DNA of 21,228 nt. It comes from JAICIG01 sp035532215 (GTDB lineage Bacteria; Planctomycetota; Planctomycetia; Pirellulales; JAICIG01). Below are positions 1 to 7,173 of the stretch, piece by piece. The DNA lies in the NCBI GenBank assembly GCA_035532215.1, contig DATKRK010000081.1:1-21228 (forward strand). Reading direction: 5' to 3'. Below the pieces are notes generated by a model that worked only from the letters and a program-made list of their open reading frames with translations, was not told the origin of the DNA and ran no database searches. Position 1 is the first letter of the stretch. The number at the start of each line of letters is the position of its first letter. The position numbers and the translations under genes were made by a program.

Positions 1-330
1 CTTTTTCGCGGAGCGAAAAGCGACTTTCTGGAGCCTGAGTTTGAATTTCCTGCCGCGAAACCCGGCTTGACCCTCAGGGCGAAATCTTCGCGGCCCACAA
101 AGAAACAGAACGTTTGTAGTACGGATAACACGGATTTTTCGAATTCGAACTATCCGTGCCATCCGTGCCATCCGTGGTTGAATAAAAACGGAATCAGGCG
201 ACAACCGGCCAAGTACGAGCTCTCAGTTTCGCAGTGATCAGATGCACCTTCTTCATCCCCCTATCTCCTCTTCATCCCCACATCCCCTTTTAAAAATGCC
301 GGCCCCGCGCAAAGGAAACGAACTACCCGC
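1..330. other. intergenic leader before the RND pump, with hairpin repeats
   Basis: I see no convincing gene here. Bases 1-20 form a hairpin (TTTTCGC / GCGAAAA around a GGA loop). Bases 121-175 hold a second, larger inverted repeat listed separately. Both look like dispersed non-coding repeats of the kind common between planctomycete genes. No clear -35/-10 pair was found, so the pump may be transcribed from a promoter further upstream, with adaptor and outer-membrane genes outside the window. Confidence 0.5.
121..175. repeat. inverted repeat with a palindromic loop
   Basis: ACGGATAACACGGAT (121-135) pairs with ATCCGTGCCATCCGT (152-166) except for two central bases. The loop contains the perfect 12-bp palindrome TTCGAATTCGAA (138-149). 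The right arm is extended by a 9-base direct repeat (ATCCGTGCC), so a second register at 161-175 can form the same stem. It resembles a dispersed intergenic repeat rather than a terminator, because no T-tract follows. Confidence 0.55.
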
Positions 331-3300
331 ATGTTGAACGGAATCATCGATCTCTCGCTGCGGCATCGCTGGGCCGTGCTGGCCGCCACGGCGGCGCTGG
401 TCGTCGCGGGCGCCATTGCGCTGGAAAAAATCGACATCGACGCGTTCCCCGATACGACGCCGGTCCAGGTGCAGATCAACACCGTGGCGCCGGCGCTGGG
501 ACCGGAAGAAGTCGAGCGGCTCATCACTTTCCCGTTGGAACAGGTCATCACCGGCCTGCCGGGTCTGGAGCAACTGCGTTCGATCTCGAAGTTCGGCCTG
601 TCGCAGCTCACCGTCACGTTCGACGACGGCGTCGATATCTATTTTGCCCGGCAATTGATTAACGAGCGGCTGGCCACGGCGCGGCTGCCGGCCGAGGTCG
701 AGCGGCCGCGGATGGGGCCGGTCTCCACCGGGCTGGGCGAGGTGTTTCACTACGTCGTCACCGGCCGCGGCGCCGACCTGAGCGAGTTGCGCACGATCCA
801 CGACTGGGTCATCCGCCCGCAGATGCGTACCGTCCGCGGGACCGCCGAAATCAATACCTGGGGCGGCTACGAGAAGCAGTACCAGGTGCGCATCGATCCG
901 AACCGGCTGGTCAAGTACGGCCTGACCTTCGACGACGTGGTCGAGGCCGTCGAGAAGAACAATCGCAACGTCGGCGGCGGAAATATTCGCCGGCCCGGCG
1001 GCGGCATGCTGCTCGTGCAAGGGCTCGGCCGCACCACCAACCTGAAGCAAATCGAGGATATCGTCGTCGAGGCGCACGAAGGCGTGCCGATCCGCGTGCG
1101 CGACGTGGCCGACGTGGTGATCGGTCACGAGATTCGCCGCGGCGCCGTTACGGCCGATGGCCAAGGCGAAGTCGTGCTTGGCCTCGGTTTCATGCTGATG
1201 GGCGAAAACAGCCACGAAGTCACCTGGGCGCTCAAGCACAAGCTCGACGACGTCAAAACCAGTCTGCCGGCCAACGTGCAAGTCGAGCCAGTTTACGACC
1301 GCACCGAGCTCGTGACCCACGTGCTCGACACGGTCCGCAAGAACCTGTTCGAAGGAGGGCTGTTGGTCGTCGCCGTGCTGTTCGCCTTTCTGGGCAACCT
1401 GCGGGCCGCGGCGATCGTGGCTATGGCCATTCCGCTCTCGATGCTGTGGGCCGTCTGCGGCATGTGGCGGTTCGGCATTTCGGCCAGCCTGCTGAGTCTG
1501 GGGGCGATCGACTTCGGCATGATCGTCGACAGTTCGGTGGTGATGGTCGAAAACTGCGTGCGGCACATCGCACACGGCGATTCCCAGCGCCGCAGCCATC
1601 TGGACGTGGTTCGCGAGGCGGCGGTCGAAGTCCGCAAACCGACCTTGTTCGGCGAGCTGATCATCATGATCGTCTACCTGCCGATCCTCACCCTGGAAGG
1701 GATCGAGGGCAAGCTATTCCGGCCGATGGCCCTGACGGTGATCTTCGCCCTGGCCGGCTCGATGATCCTGTCGCTGACGTTGATGCCGGTGCTGGCCAGC
1801 CTGTTGTTGCCCAAGCGGATCGACCAGCGCGAGCCGCTCTTGATGCGCATCGCCCACCGGCTGCACGCGCCGCTGCTGCGGATCGCCCTGCAACACAAGT
1901 TCGCGGTGATCGTGTTCGCCCTGTCGGTGCTGGGCGTGGCCTTCGGCGTGATTGCACCGCGGCTGGGTTCCGAATTCGTGCCGCGGCTGTCGGAAGGGGC
2001 GCTGGCAATCAACATCGTGCGGCTCGCCGGCACCGATCTCGACGAGTCGGTGCGCTACAACACGCAGATGGAGCGCACGGTCCTCAAGGAGTTTCCCGAC
2101 GAGGTCGAGCACGTCTGGAGCCGCGTGGGCATGGCCGAAGTGGCCACCGACCCGATGGGCGTCGAGCTGACCGATATGTTCGTCACGCTCAAGCCGCGCG
2201 AGCAGTGGACCAAGTGCAAAACGCAGGACGAATTCACCGAACTGCTCTCGCAGACGCTGCGCGACATTCCGGGCCAAAAACTCAGCTTCTCGCAGCCAAT
2301 CGACTTGCGGCTCAACGAGATGGCCACCGGCGTGCGCTCCGATCTGGCGGTCAAGCTGTTCGGCGACGATTTCGAAACGCTCGTGTCCAAGGCGCAGGAG
2401 ATCGAGCGCACGCTCGCGGCCATCCGCGGCGCCGCCGACGTGAACACCGAGCAGATCACCGGACAGCCGATGCTTGAAATCAAGATCAAGCAGGACGAGA
2501 TCGCCCGTTACGGCGTGCCCGCCAAGTCGGTGCTCGACCTGGTCGAATCGCTCGGCAGCTTGCCGCTGGGCGAGGTGGTCGAAGGCCAACTGCGGTTCCC
2601 GCTCGTGGTCCGGCTGCCGGAAAAGATGCGGGCCAGCCCCGAGACGATCGGCTCGCTGTTGATCGCGACCCCTTCGGGCGAGAGCATTCCGCTTGCGCGG
2701 TTGGCTTCGGTCGAGGTGGTCGAGGGGCCGTCGACGATCACCCGCGAATGGGGCCAGCGGCGGATTACGGTCTCGTGCAACGTGCGCGGCCGCGACATCG
2801 GCAGCTTCGTAGCCGAGGCCCAGCAGCGCGTGGCCGACGAAGTTCGAATGCCGCAAGGCCGCTATCACCTGGAGTGGGGCGGGCAATTCGAGCATCTGAT
2901 CCGCGCCCGGCGGCGGCTGATGCTGGTCGTGCCCTTGGCGTTGGCGTTGATTTTCTTGCTGCTGTATACGACCTATGGAAACCTGGTCGATTCGTTGCGC
3001 GTGTTTACGGGCATCCCTTTCGCGTGGGTCGGTGGCATCTTCGCCCTGTGGCTGCGCGGGATGCCGTTTTCGCTATCGGCGGCGGTGGGCTTCGTGGCGT
3101 TATCGGGCGTGGCCGTGCTGGACGATATGATCCTGGTCTCTTACATCCGCCAGTTACGGCGGCAAGGCCTGCCGCTGGAAGAGGCCGTCACTCGGGCGGC
3201 GATTACGCGGCTGCGGCCGGTGTTGATGACGACGCTGGTCGCCAGTCTCGGCTTCGTGCCGATGGCGTTCAGCACGGGCGTCGGCGCCGAAGTGCAACGC

Positions 3301-3498
3301 CCGCTGGCGACCGTCGTGATCGGCGGCGTGATCGGCGCGATGGTCATGTCGCTGTTGGTCGTGCGCGTGTTGTACCTGGTGTTCGAATCGCCGGCGCCGC
3401 GCCAGACGCCCGGCAGTCATCTCAAGTTTTCCTTTGCGGCAGGGGAACCCGGCGAGGGTTCGACGCGCGAGAAGGTTGTTGTTTCCGTCACTGAATAG
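331..3498 (+). CDS. heavy-metal RND efflux pump, CzcA/CusA family
   Basis: Inner-membrane proton-driven pump of the HME-RND family, which exports metal ions through a three-part complex with an adaptor and an outer-membrane channel. Its 1055 residues fit the family length. The N-terminus (LRHRWAVL, then DAFPDTTPVQVQINT) is typical. TM4 carries the HME proton-relay motif GAIDFGMIVDSS...VEN, with D394, D400 and E407 as the expected acidic residues. 'GVRSDLAVKLFG' near residue 670 is closer to CzcA-type (Co/Zn/Cd) pumps than to the CusA Cu/Ag form, but the metal cannot be fixed from sequence alone. The start fits family N-termini; an AGGA lies rather far upstream (about 312-315). No adaptor or channel gene is in the window. 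The His/Cys-rich lipoprotein follows after 10 bases, its Shine-Dalgarno overlapping this stop codon. Confidence 0.95.
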   Translation: MLNGIIDLSLRHRWAVLAATAALVVAGAIALEKIDIDAFPDTTPVQVQINTVAPALGPEEVERLITFPLEQVITGLPGLEQLRSISKFGLSQLTVTFDDGVDIYFARQLINERLATARLPAEVERPRMGPVSTGLGEVFHYVVTGRGADLSELRTIHDWVIRPQMRTVRGTAEINTWGGYEKQYQVRIDPNRLVKYGLTFDDVVEAVEKNNRNVGGGNIRRPGGGMLLVQGLGRTTNLKQIEDIVVEAHEGVPIRVRDVADVVIGHEIRRGAVTADGQGEVVLGLGFMLMGENSHEVTWALKHKLDDVKTSLPANVQVEPVYDRTELVTHVLDTVRKNLFEGGLLVVAVLFAFLGNLRAAAIVAMAIPLSMLWAVCGMWRFGISASLLSLGAIDFGMIVDSSVVMVENCVRHIAHGDSQRRSHLDVVREAAVEVRKPTLFGELIIMIVYLPILTLEGIEGKLFRPMALTVIFALAGSMILSLTLMPVLASLLLPKRIDQREPLLMRIAHRLHAPLLRIALQHKFAVIVFALSVLGVAFGVIAPRLGSEFVPRLSEGALAINIVRLAGTDLDESVRYNTQMERTVLKEFPDEVEHVWSRVGMAEVATDPMGVELTDMFVTLKPREQWTKCKTQDEFTELLSQTLRDIPGQKLSFSQPIDLRLNEMATGVRSDLAVKLFGDDFETLVSKAQEIERTLAAIRGAADVNTEQITGQPMLEIKIKQDEIARYGVPAKSVLDLVESLGSLPLGEVVEGQLRFPLVVRLPEKMRASPETIGSLLIATPSGESIPLARLASVEVVEGPSTITREWGQRRITVSCNVRGRDIGSFVAEAQQRVADEVRMPQGRYHLEWGGQFEHLIRARRRLMLVVPLALALIFLLLYTTYGNLVDSLRVFTGIPFAWVGGIFALWLRGMPFSLSAAVGFVALSGVAVLDDMILVSYIRQLRRQGLPLEEAVTRAAITRLRPVLMTTLVASLGFVPMAFSTGVGAEVQRPLATVVIGGVIGAMVMSLLVVRVLYLVFESPAPRQTPGSHLKFSFAAGEPGEGSTREKVVVSVTE

Positions 3499-3508
3499 GA
3501 GCAGACGA

Positions 3509-3946
3509 ATGTCCTTGAATCAACTCCACGCCGTCTTGGGTTGCGCACTGGTCGCGATGTGGCTGACGGCCGGTTCCGGCTGCGCTAAGCAGGATGCGGC
3601 TGCCACGCCGTCCGGCGCCGCGGCGGGAAGCGACGCAGCCGATAACGACGAACACGCCGGCCACGACCATGACGCCGACGACCACGAGGGGCATGACCAT
3701 GCCGACCATGACTATGCCGGGTACGACCACAGTGCTTGGTGGTGCGCCGAACATGGCGTGCCCGAGGAAGTCTGCGGGCAGTGCAACTCGAAGCTGGCCG
3801 CCGAATTCCAAAAGCAAGGCGATTGGTGCGAAGAGCACGACCGGCCCGACTCGCAATGCTTCATCTGCCACCCCGATCTACAGGCGAAGTTCGCCGCGCA
3901 GTACGAAGCCAAGTACGGCGAACAACTGCCCAGCTTGGAAGAATGA
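3509..3946 (+). CDS. His/Cys-rich lipoprotein, probable periplasmic metal-binding partner of the RND pump
   Basis: The protein has 145 residues. A hydrophobic N-terminus ends in a lipobox-like AGSGC (C25), so it is probably membrane-anchored outside the cytoplasm. Residues 45-74 are rich in His and Asp (eight His, patterns such as GHDHDADDHEGHDH). The C-terminal half has two tandem units of about 28 residues with the pattern W-C-x-E-H-x2-P-x3-C-x2-C (C79/H82/C89/C92 and C107/H110/C117/C120). The ATG at 3509 is chosen because AGGAG at 3497-3501 precedes it by 7 bases, overlapping the pump's TAG stop; a longer frame from 3434 would overlap the pump and lacks a signal peptide. Position and ligands suggest a metal buffer or donor for the pump. 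I recall similar Cys/His motifs in planctomycete RND adaptor proteins, but cannot check this here. Confidence 0.85.
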   Translation: MSLNQLHAVLGCALVAMWLTAGSGCAKQDAAATPSGAAAGSDAADNDEHAGHDHDADDHEGHDHADHDYAGYDHSAWWCAEHGVPEEVCGQCNSKLAAEFQKQGDWCEEHDRPDSQCFICHPDLQAKFAAQYEAKYGEQLPSLEE

Positions 3947-3954
3947 CTTGGACG

Positions 3955-3990
3955 AAAAAACCCCAGAAAACACGGCGTTTTCTGGGGTTT
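3955..3990. terminator. bidirectional intrinsic terminator
   Basis: A perfect 11-bp stem, CCCCAGAAAAC (3961-3971) with GTTTTCTGGGG (3977-3987), encloses a 5-base loop. AAAAAA precedes it and TTT follows. Read on the minus strand the stem ends in TTTTTT, an ideal terminator for the tRNA-Ser gene 11 bases away. Read on the plus strand it lies 14 bases after the lipoprotein stop, with a weaker U-tract. Confidence 0.9.
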
Positions 3991-3997
3991 CCGAAGG

Positions 3998-4084
3998 CGG
4001 ATGGGCAGGGATTCGAACCCTGGTTAGGATCACTCCTAAAGCAGTTTTCAAGACTGCCGCCTTAGACCGCTCGGCCACCCATCC
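3998..4084 (-). tRNA. tRNA-Ser(UGA)
   Basis: On the minus strand the 7-bp acceptor stem GGATGGG/CCCATCC closes exactly, and the T-arm GGTTCGAATCC is canonical. A long variable arm (TAGGAGTGATCCTA) marks a class II tRNA. The anticodon TGA lies at 4048-4050 within CTTGAAA, giving serine (UCA and related codons). The discriminator at 3998 is G, as expected for serine tRNAs. The 3' CCA is not encoded (CCT follows). Confidence 0.96.
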
Positions 4085-4123
4085 ATTGTTTCTGCGTTCG
4101 CCGCGAACTCGCATGCTAGGCCA

Positions 4124-4153
4124 ACTCTAGCAACGCCGCGGCGAGCCTGTCAA
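4124..4153 (-). promoter_or_regulatory. putative sigma-70 promoter of tRNA-Ser
   Basis: Minus strand: TTGACA (4148-4153), an 18-base spacer, then TAGAGT (4124-4129), about 40 bases before the mature tRNA 5' end. The -35 hexamer overlaps the TGA stop of the upstream GTPase gene. The -35 is a consensus match and the -10 matches 4 of 6. Confidence 0.55.
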
Positions 4154-5298
4154 ACCAGCGGCTCGCCGTGCCCGAGCGGCAACCGGTGCGTGGGCATCGG
4201 TCGACCGGGGCGGAAGCTTCGAAGGTCGGCGATTTCGTAGTTCAACGCGTGCCGCTCGGCCAATTCACTCGCGGCCTGCGAAAACTGAGCGGCTAACGCC
4301 TCGGGGTCGATCGCCACGCGTGCATTGACCGTGAACTCGGCCGAGTGCGCAGCAGCTCCGGAAGCCAACGACAGCTCGACTTCGGCGTCGGCGCTTACCA
4401 GGTTGGCGATCGCCGTCGCGCCGGCGGCATCGGCCAATACCTTGAGATGCGCCGGCTCCGCCGAAACCGAGGCGAAGGAGGTCTCCAAGCGGCGCACCAG
4501 CTCGACCAACAGCCGGTCGACTTCGAACGCGTCGCCCGTCGCCGTCAACCGCAACGTGGCGTTCAGCCAGCCCAACTCGGCCTCGCCCTCGGCGTAGATG
4601 TCGTAATCGACCTCCGGCGTCCGCAGCCGCACAGGTTCGGGAAGGCTCAGCACTTCGAGCAGCGTCGAAAAGCCCTCGCCGTGGCGAGCGCTCATCGCCA
4701 GCACGCGTTTGTCGGGGAAACGCTCGCGCGTGAGGCGGAGCAATCGCTCGCGCGCGGCGGGGTCGAGTTGGTCGAGCTTGTTGATCACGACCACGTCGGC
4801 CTCTTCCAATTGCTTGAGGAAGATGTAAGCGGCCTTGGGAGAAAAGCCCAGCCCCTGCTCGTCGGCCAGAATCTTGCGGCCGTGATCGGGCTTGAGCAGC
4901 ACGGCCAGCGGGGCGATCTCGTAGCGGTCGCCGTAAAGCTGCCGCAATGGCTCGATGACCGTGGCGACCAGGTCGGTGCAACTGCCCACCGGTTCGGCGA
5001 TGATCACGTCGGGCCGCTCTTCGGCCGACAGTCGGGCGGCTGTAGCGACCAGGTCGTTGAATTTGCAGCAAAAACAGGCGCCCGTCACCTCGCCGACCTG
5101 AAAGCCTTGGGCCCGCAGCGACTGGGTGTCGACCAGCCCGTAAGCCTGATCGTTCGTCACGAGTCCGACCTTGAGCCCCTCGTCGAGATAATGCCGGGCC
5201 AATCGGGCGATGGTCGTCGTTTTGCCGGCCCCCAGGAACCCGCCGATCATCAGAAATCGCACGCGCTTGGAGCAATCGGAAGAAAATGCGTCAGACAT
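4150..5298 (-). CDS. CobW/P47K-family GTP-binding protein
   Basis: G3E-family P-loop GTPase, a family of metal chaperones or cobalamin-related insertases. Numbered from ATG 5298 (382 residues), the Walker A GGFLGAGKTT is at 19-28 and the metal-binding CxCC at C75-F-C-C78. A 'VIIAEPVGSC' Walker B-like strand and an NKLD guanine-specificity motif follow. The C-terminal ~150 residues (LGWLNATLRLTATGDAFEVD onward) do not look like a standard CobW_C domain. A GTG at 5313 in the same frame is an alternative start adding 5 residues; the preceding AGGA suits neither start well. The gene is divergent from the DegT-type gene, and a pair of inverted repeats lies between them. The metal and client protein are unknown; the family is clear. 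Confidence 0.9.
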   Translation of the reverse strand: MSDAFSSDCSKRVRFLMIGGFLGAGKTTTIARLARHYLDEGLKVGLVTNDQAYGLVDTQSLRAQGFQVGEVTGACFCCKFNDLVATAARLSAEERPDVIIAEPVGSCTDLVATVIEPLRQLYGDRYEIAPLAVLLKPDHGRKILADEQGLGFSPKAAYIFLKQLEEADVVVINKLDQLDPAARERLLRLTRERFPDKRVLAMSARHGEGFSTLLEVLSLPEPVRLRTPEVDYDIYAEGEAELGWLNATLRLTATGDAFEVDRLLVELVRRLETSFASVSAEPAHLKVLADAAGATAIANLVSADAEVELSLASGAAAHSAEFTVNARVAIDPEALAAQFSQAASELAERHALNYEIADLRSFRPGRPMPTHRLPLGHGEPLV

Positions 5299-5344
5299 TG
5301 CGGCTCTGGGCACTCGCCAAGTATCCTAAATATCGAGCGACGCA

Positions 5345-5399
5345 GGTTATGCTTCAGCATAACCGTCGTCGGTAAAACGAGTTATGCTCAAGCATAACC
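5345..5399. promoter_or_regulatory. two near-identical inverted repeats, possible operator pair
   Basis: Site 1 (5345-5364) is GGTTATGCT-TC-AGCATAACC; site 2 (5380-5399) is AGTTATGCT-CA-AGCATAACC. Each is a 9- or 8-bp inverted repeat with a 2-base centre, and 17 of 20 positions agree. Centres are 35 bp apart. They sit in the divergent spacer between the GTPase gene and the DegT-type gene, where a dimeric regulator could control both. A dispersed repeat is the alternative explanation. Confidence 0.5.
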
Positions 5400-5423
5400 A
5401 ACCCCCGCGCCAGCACAACCATC

Positions 5424-6605
5424 GTGCAATCGAAGTCGAGACATTCTGAATCGAGTGCAAGGCTCTCATCATTGGCGATTCATGGGGGACTGGCTGCGCT
5501 GCCCGAGGGGCCGCCGGCTTGGCCCCTGCACGATCCCGACGTGTTGGCCGCCTTGCAGCAAGCCTATGCCGACGGCAGTTGGGGCCGCTACCACGGTCCC
5601 CATAGCGAACGGCTGCGGCAGGCTCTGGCCCAGATGCACGACGTCGAGCACGTGAGCCTGTGTTGTTCAGGTACGTTTGCGGTCGAACTGGCATTGCGCG
5701 GCTTGAAGGTGGGCTCGGGCGACGAGGTGATCCTGGCAGGCTACGATTTTTCGGGTAATTTTCGGGCCATCGAGGCGGTCGGCGCATTGCCGGTGCTGGT
5801 CGACGTCGATCCGCAGAACTGGAACCTCGATCCCGCTTTACTGAGCAAGGCGCGAAGCGAGCGGACGCGCGCGATCGTGGTCTCGCACCTGCACGGCGGG
5901 CTGATTCCGATGCGAGAAGTGATGGCCGTTGCCTGCGAGCACGGGCTGGCCGTGGTGGAAGACGCTTGCCAAGCGCACGGCGCCAAGGTCGAAGGCCGCT
6001 TGGCGGGCGCCTGGGGCGATGTCGGAGTTTTGAGCTTCGGCGGCAGCAAGCTGCTAACCTCGGGGCGAGGCGGGGCGATTCTGACCCGGCGCGCCGACGT
6101 TCTGCAGCGAGCCAAGGTATTTTGCGAGCAGGGCAATCACGCCTTTCCCTTGAGCGAATTGCAGGCGGCCGTGTTGCTGCCGCAAGTTGCCAAGCTGGCG
6201 GCGCGGAATGCCGCCCGGGCAGAGGCCGTGGAGCGGTTTTGGCAAGGTCTGGCTGGCGTGAGCGGACTTCGGCCGTTGGTCAACCGCGTCCAGGGGGCCG
6301 CACCGGCCTATTACAAGCTGGGCTTCAAGTATCTGTCCGAGGAGTTCGAGGGACGATCGCGGTACGATTTTATTGCCGCAGTTCAGGCCGAAGGGGTGGC
6401 GCTCGATGCGGGGTTTCGCGGTTTCGCATTACGCAGCGAGCGCAGGCGCCGGGCGGCGACCGATCTGACCCACAGCATGCGGGCGGCGACCGTCGGGCTG
6501 GTGCTGCACCATCCGCTGTTGCTCCAACCAGGCGAAATCATCGACCGGGCGGCGCAGGCAATCTGCAAAGTTGCGCACGGCTTCCAAGAGGAAACCGCGA
6601 GCTAG
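5424..6605 (+). CDS. DegT/DnrJ/EryC1/StrS-type PLP-dependent enzyme
   Basis: Fold-type I PLP enzyme, usually a sugar or cyclitol aminotransferase of surface polysaccharide or secondary metabolism; 393 residues fits. 'LCCSGTFAVELAL' is the cofactor phosphate-binding loop, 'VVEDACQAHGA' carries the ring-nitrogen Asp (D180), and 'SFGGSKLLTSGRGG' carries the Schiff-base lysine (K209). The assigned start is GTG at 5424; no Shine-Dalgarno is evident, and the first ATG would remove the N-terminal strand-helix region. No other sugar-biosynthesis genes are nearby, so the substrate is unknown. It converges on csrA with a 38-base gap. Confidence 0.9.
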   Translation: MQSKSRHSESSARLSSLAIHGGLAALPEGPPAWPLHDPDVLAALQQAYADGSWGRYHGPHSERLRQALAQMHDVEHVSLCCSGTFAVELALRGLKVGSGDEVILAGYDFSGNFRAIEAVGALPVLVDVDPQNWNLDPALLSKARSERTRAIVVSHLHGGLIPMREVMAVACEHGLAVVEDACQAHGAKVEGRLAGAWGDVGVLSFGGSKLLTSGRGGAILTRRADVLQRAKVFCEQGNHAFPLSELQAAVLLPQVAKLAARNAARAEAVERFWQGLAGVSGLRPLVNRVQGAAPAYYKLGFKYLSEEFEGRSRYDFIAAVQAEGVALDAGFRGFALRSERRRRAATDLTHSMRAATVGLVLHHPLLLQPGEIIDRAAQAICKVAHGFQEETAS

Positions 6606-6643
6606 CCGAGCGCCAAACCGCAAGGGCGTGGATGGTGAAACTC

Positions 6644-6847
6644 TCAAACGTGCGTGCAAGCCAGCGGCGAATTGTCGGCGCTGGAGCTTGGGCGTTCGAG
6701 AACCTCGAGTTCTCCCCGCACGATCCGCACATGGGGCGGGGCTTCAATCCCAAGACTCACGCGTTGGCCGACGATTCGATTGACCGTGATGACGATCCCG
6801 TCGCCGATAATTAGTTTTTCGCCTACTTTGCGACTCAGCACTAGCAT
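6644..6847 (-). CDS. csrA: carbon storage regulator CsrA
   Basis: CsrA is a small homodimeric RNA-binding protein that recognises GGA motifs in mRNA leaders and controls translation or stability. The 67-residue product begins MLVLSRKVGEKLIIGDGI, with the conserved L4 and R6, followed by 'VSLGIEAPPHVRIVRGEL' with the conserved Arg at position 44. The tail after residue 52 is Ser/Asn-rich and not conserved. The ATG at 6847 is fixed by family alignment and by a strong AAGGAGG (6856-6862) 8 bases upstream. The frame stays open further upstream, but that part is not CsrA-like. There is no flagellar or fliW neighbour. The leader holds possible autoregulatory features, listed separately. Confidence 0.97.
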   Translation of the reverse strand: MLVLSRKVGEKLIIGDGIVITVNRIVGQRVSLGIEAPPHVRIVRGELEVLERPSSSADNSPLACTHV

Positions 6848-6855
6848 CGTTCGAT

Positions 6856-6904
6856 CCTCCTTGATAAAAGCCGTATTGCAGAAGCAGTTTGCTCCGCTGC
6901 TTTC
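6856..6904 (-). promoter_or_regulatory. csrA leader: GGA-loop hairpin plus GGA-containing Shine-Dalgarno
   Basis: In the csrA transcript a 7-bp stem with one bulged A (arms 6881-6887 and 6897-6904) presents a 9-base loop CGGAGCAAA, so a GGA sits in the loop. About 20 bases downstream of the hairpin the Shine-Dalgarno AAGGAGGA contains two more overlapping GGA triplets. A loop GGA plus a Shine-Dalgarno GGA is the arrangement known from CsrA-repressed mRNAs. This is a structural prediction made by eye. Confidence 0.45.
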
Positions 6905-6976
6905 GTTGCCAGCGGGGCGTCGGCCGTCGGTTCGCTCAAAGTCGATCGTCGTCGGCTCGGCGGGTCGTCTACCAGA

Positions 6977-6990
6977 GCAAGCCTTGTGCC
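6977..6990 (-). promoter_or_regulatory. possible sigma-54 promoter upstream of csrA
   Basis: Minus strand reads TCGGCAC-AAGGC-TTGCT: GGCAC at -24 (6986-6990) and TTGC at -12 (6977-6980), with the required GG-N10-GC spacing. It differs from the TGGCACG-N4-TTGCW consensus at two positions. Transcription would start near 6966 and give a leader of about 120 bases. No enhancer-binding protein gene is nearby, and a chance match is possible. Confidence 0.3.
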
Positions 6991-7173
6991 GAACGGTGCG
7001 GTTACAGGTTTTCTCCAAGGCCGGTAGCATCTTATGCCCTTGATTTCTCGGGGAAATAGGAATAATCCTTTTCGCTTCAAGGATTTTCCCCATTTCGTCG
7101 CAAGTCGGCCAACACGGCCGAAACGATGGTCAGTTCGCAAAAAAGTGTCTTGAATTGAGAAACCTGTCCTAAA

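Larger units (their letters stand above)
6848..7173. other. divergent spacer between csrA and the Nudix gene
   Basis: No gene is supported. Besides the csrA leader elements, it has a hairpin at 7064-7085 (AATCCTT / AAGGATT, 8-base loop) that can be extended by GGGGAA (7050-7055) with TTCCCC (7086-7091) across an 8-base one-sided bulge. It lies upstream of the predicted csrA transcript start, so its role is unclear. No obvious promoter for the Nudix gene was found. Confidence 0.5.

Noticed and set aside
253..1599. Long minus-strand frame opposite the RND gene (and others of the same kind opposite the pump)
   Set aside because: Antisense shadow of a well-supported CzcA/CusA gene in GC-rich DNA; His/Asp/Arg-rich and without domains.
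3594..4130. Plus-strand frame running through the lipoprotein, terminator and tRNA
   Set aside because: Out of frame with the His/Cys-rich lipoprotein and continues through a perfect terminator and a tRNA gene.
4345..5397. 350-codon plus-strand frame opposite the GTPase gene
   Set aside because: Shadow frame; the minus strand carries Walker A, CFCC and NKLD motifs in order.
5424..6605. Polysaccharide or antibiotic cluster around the DegT enzyme
   Set aside because: None of the neighbours (GTPase, csrA, Nudix) are sugar-nucleotide or glycosyltransferase genes.
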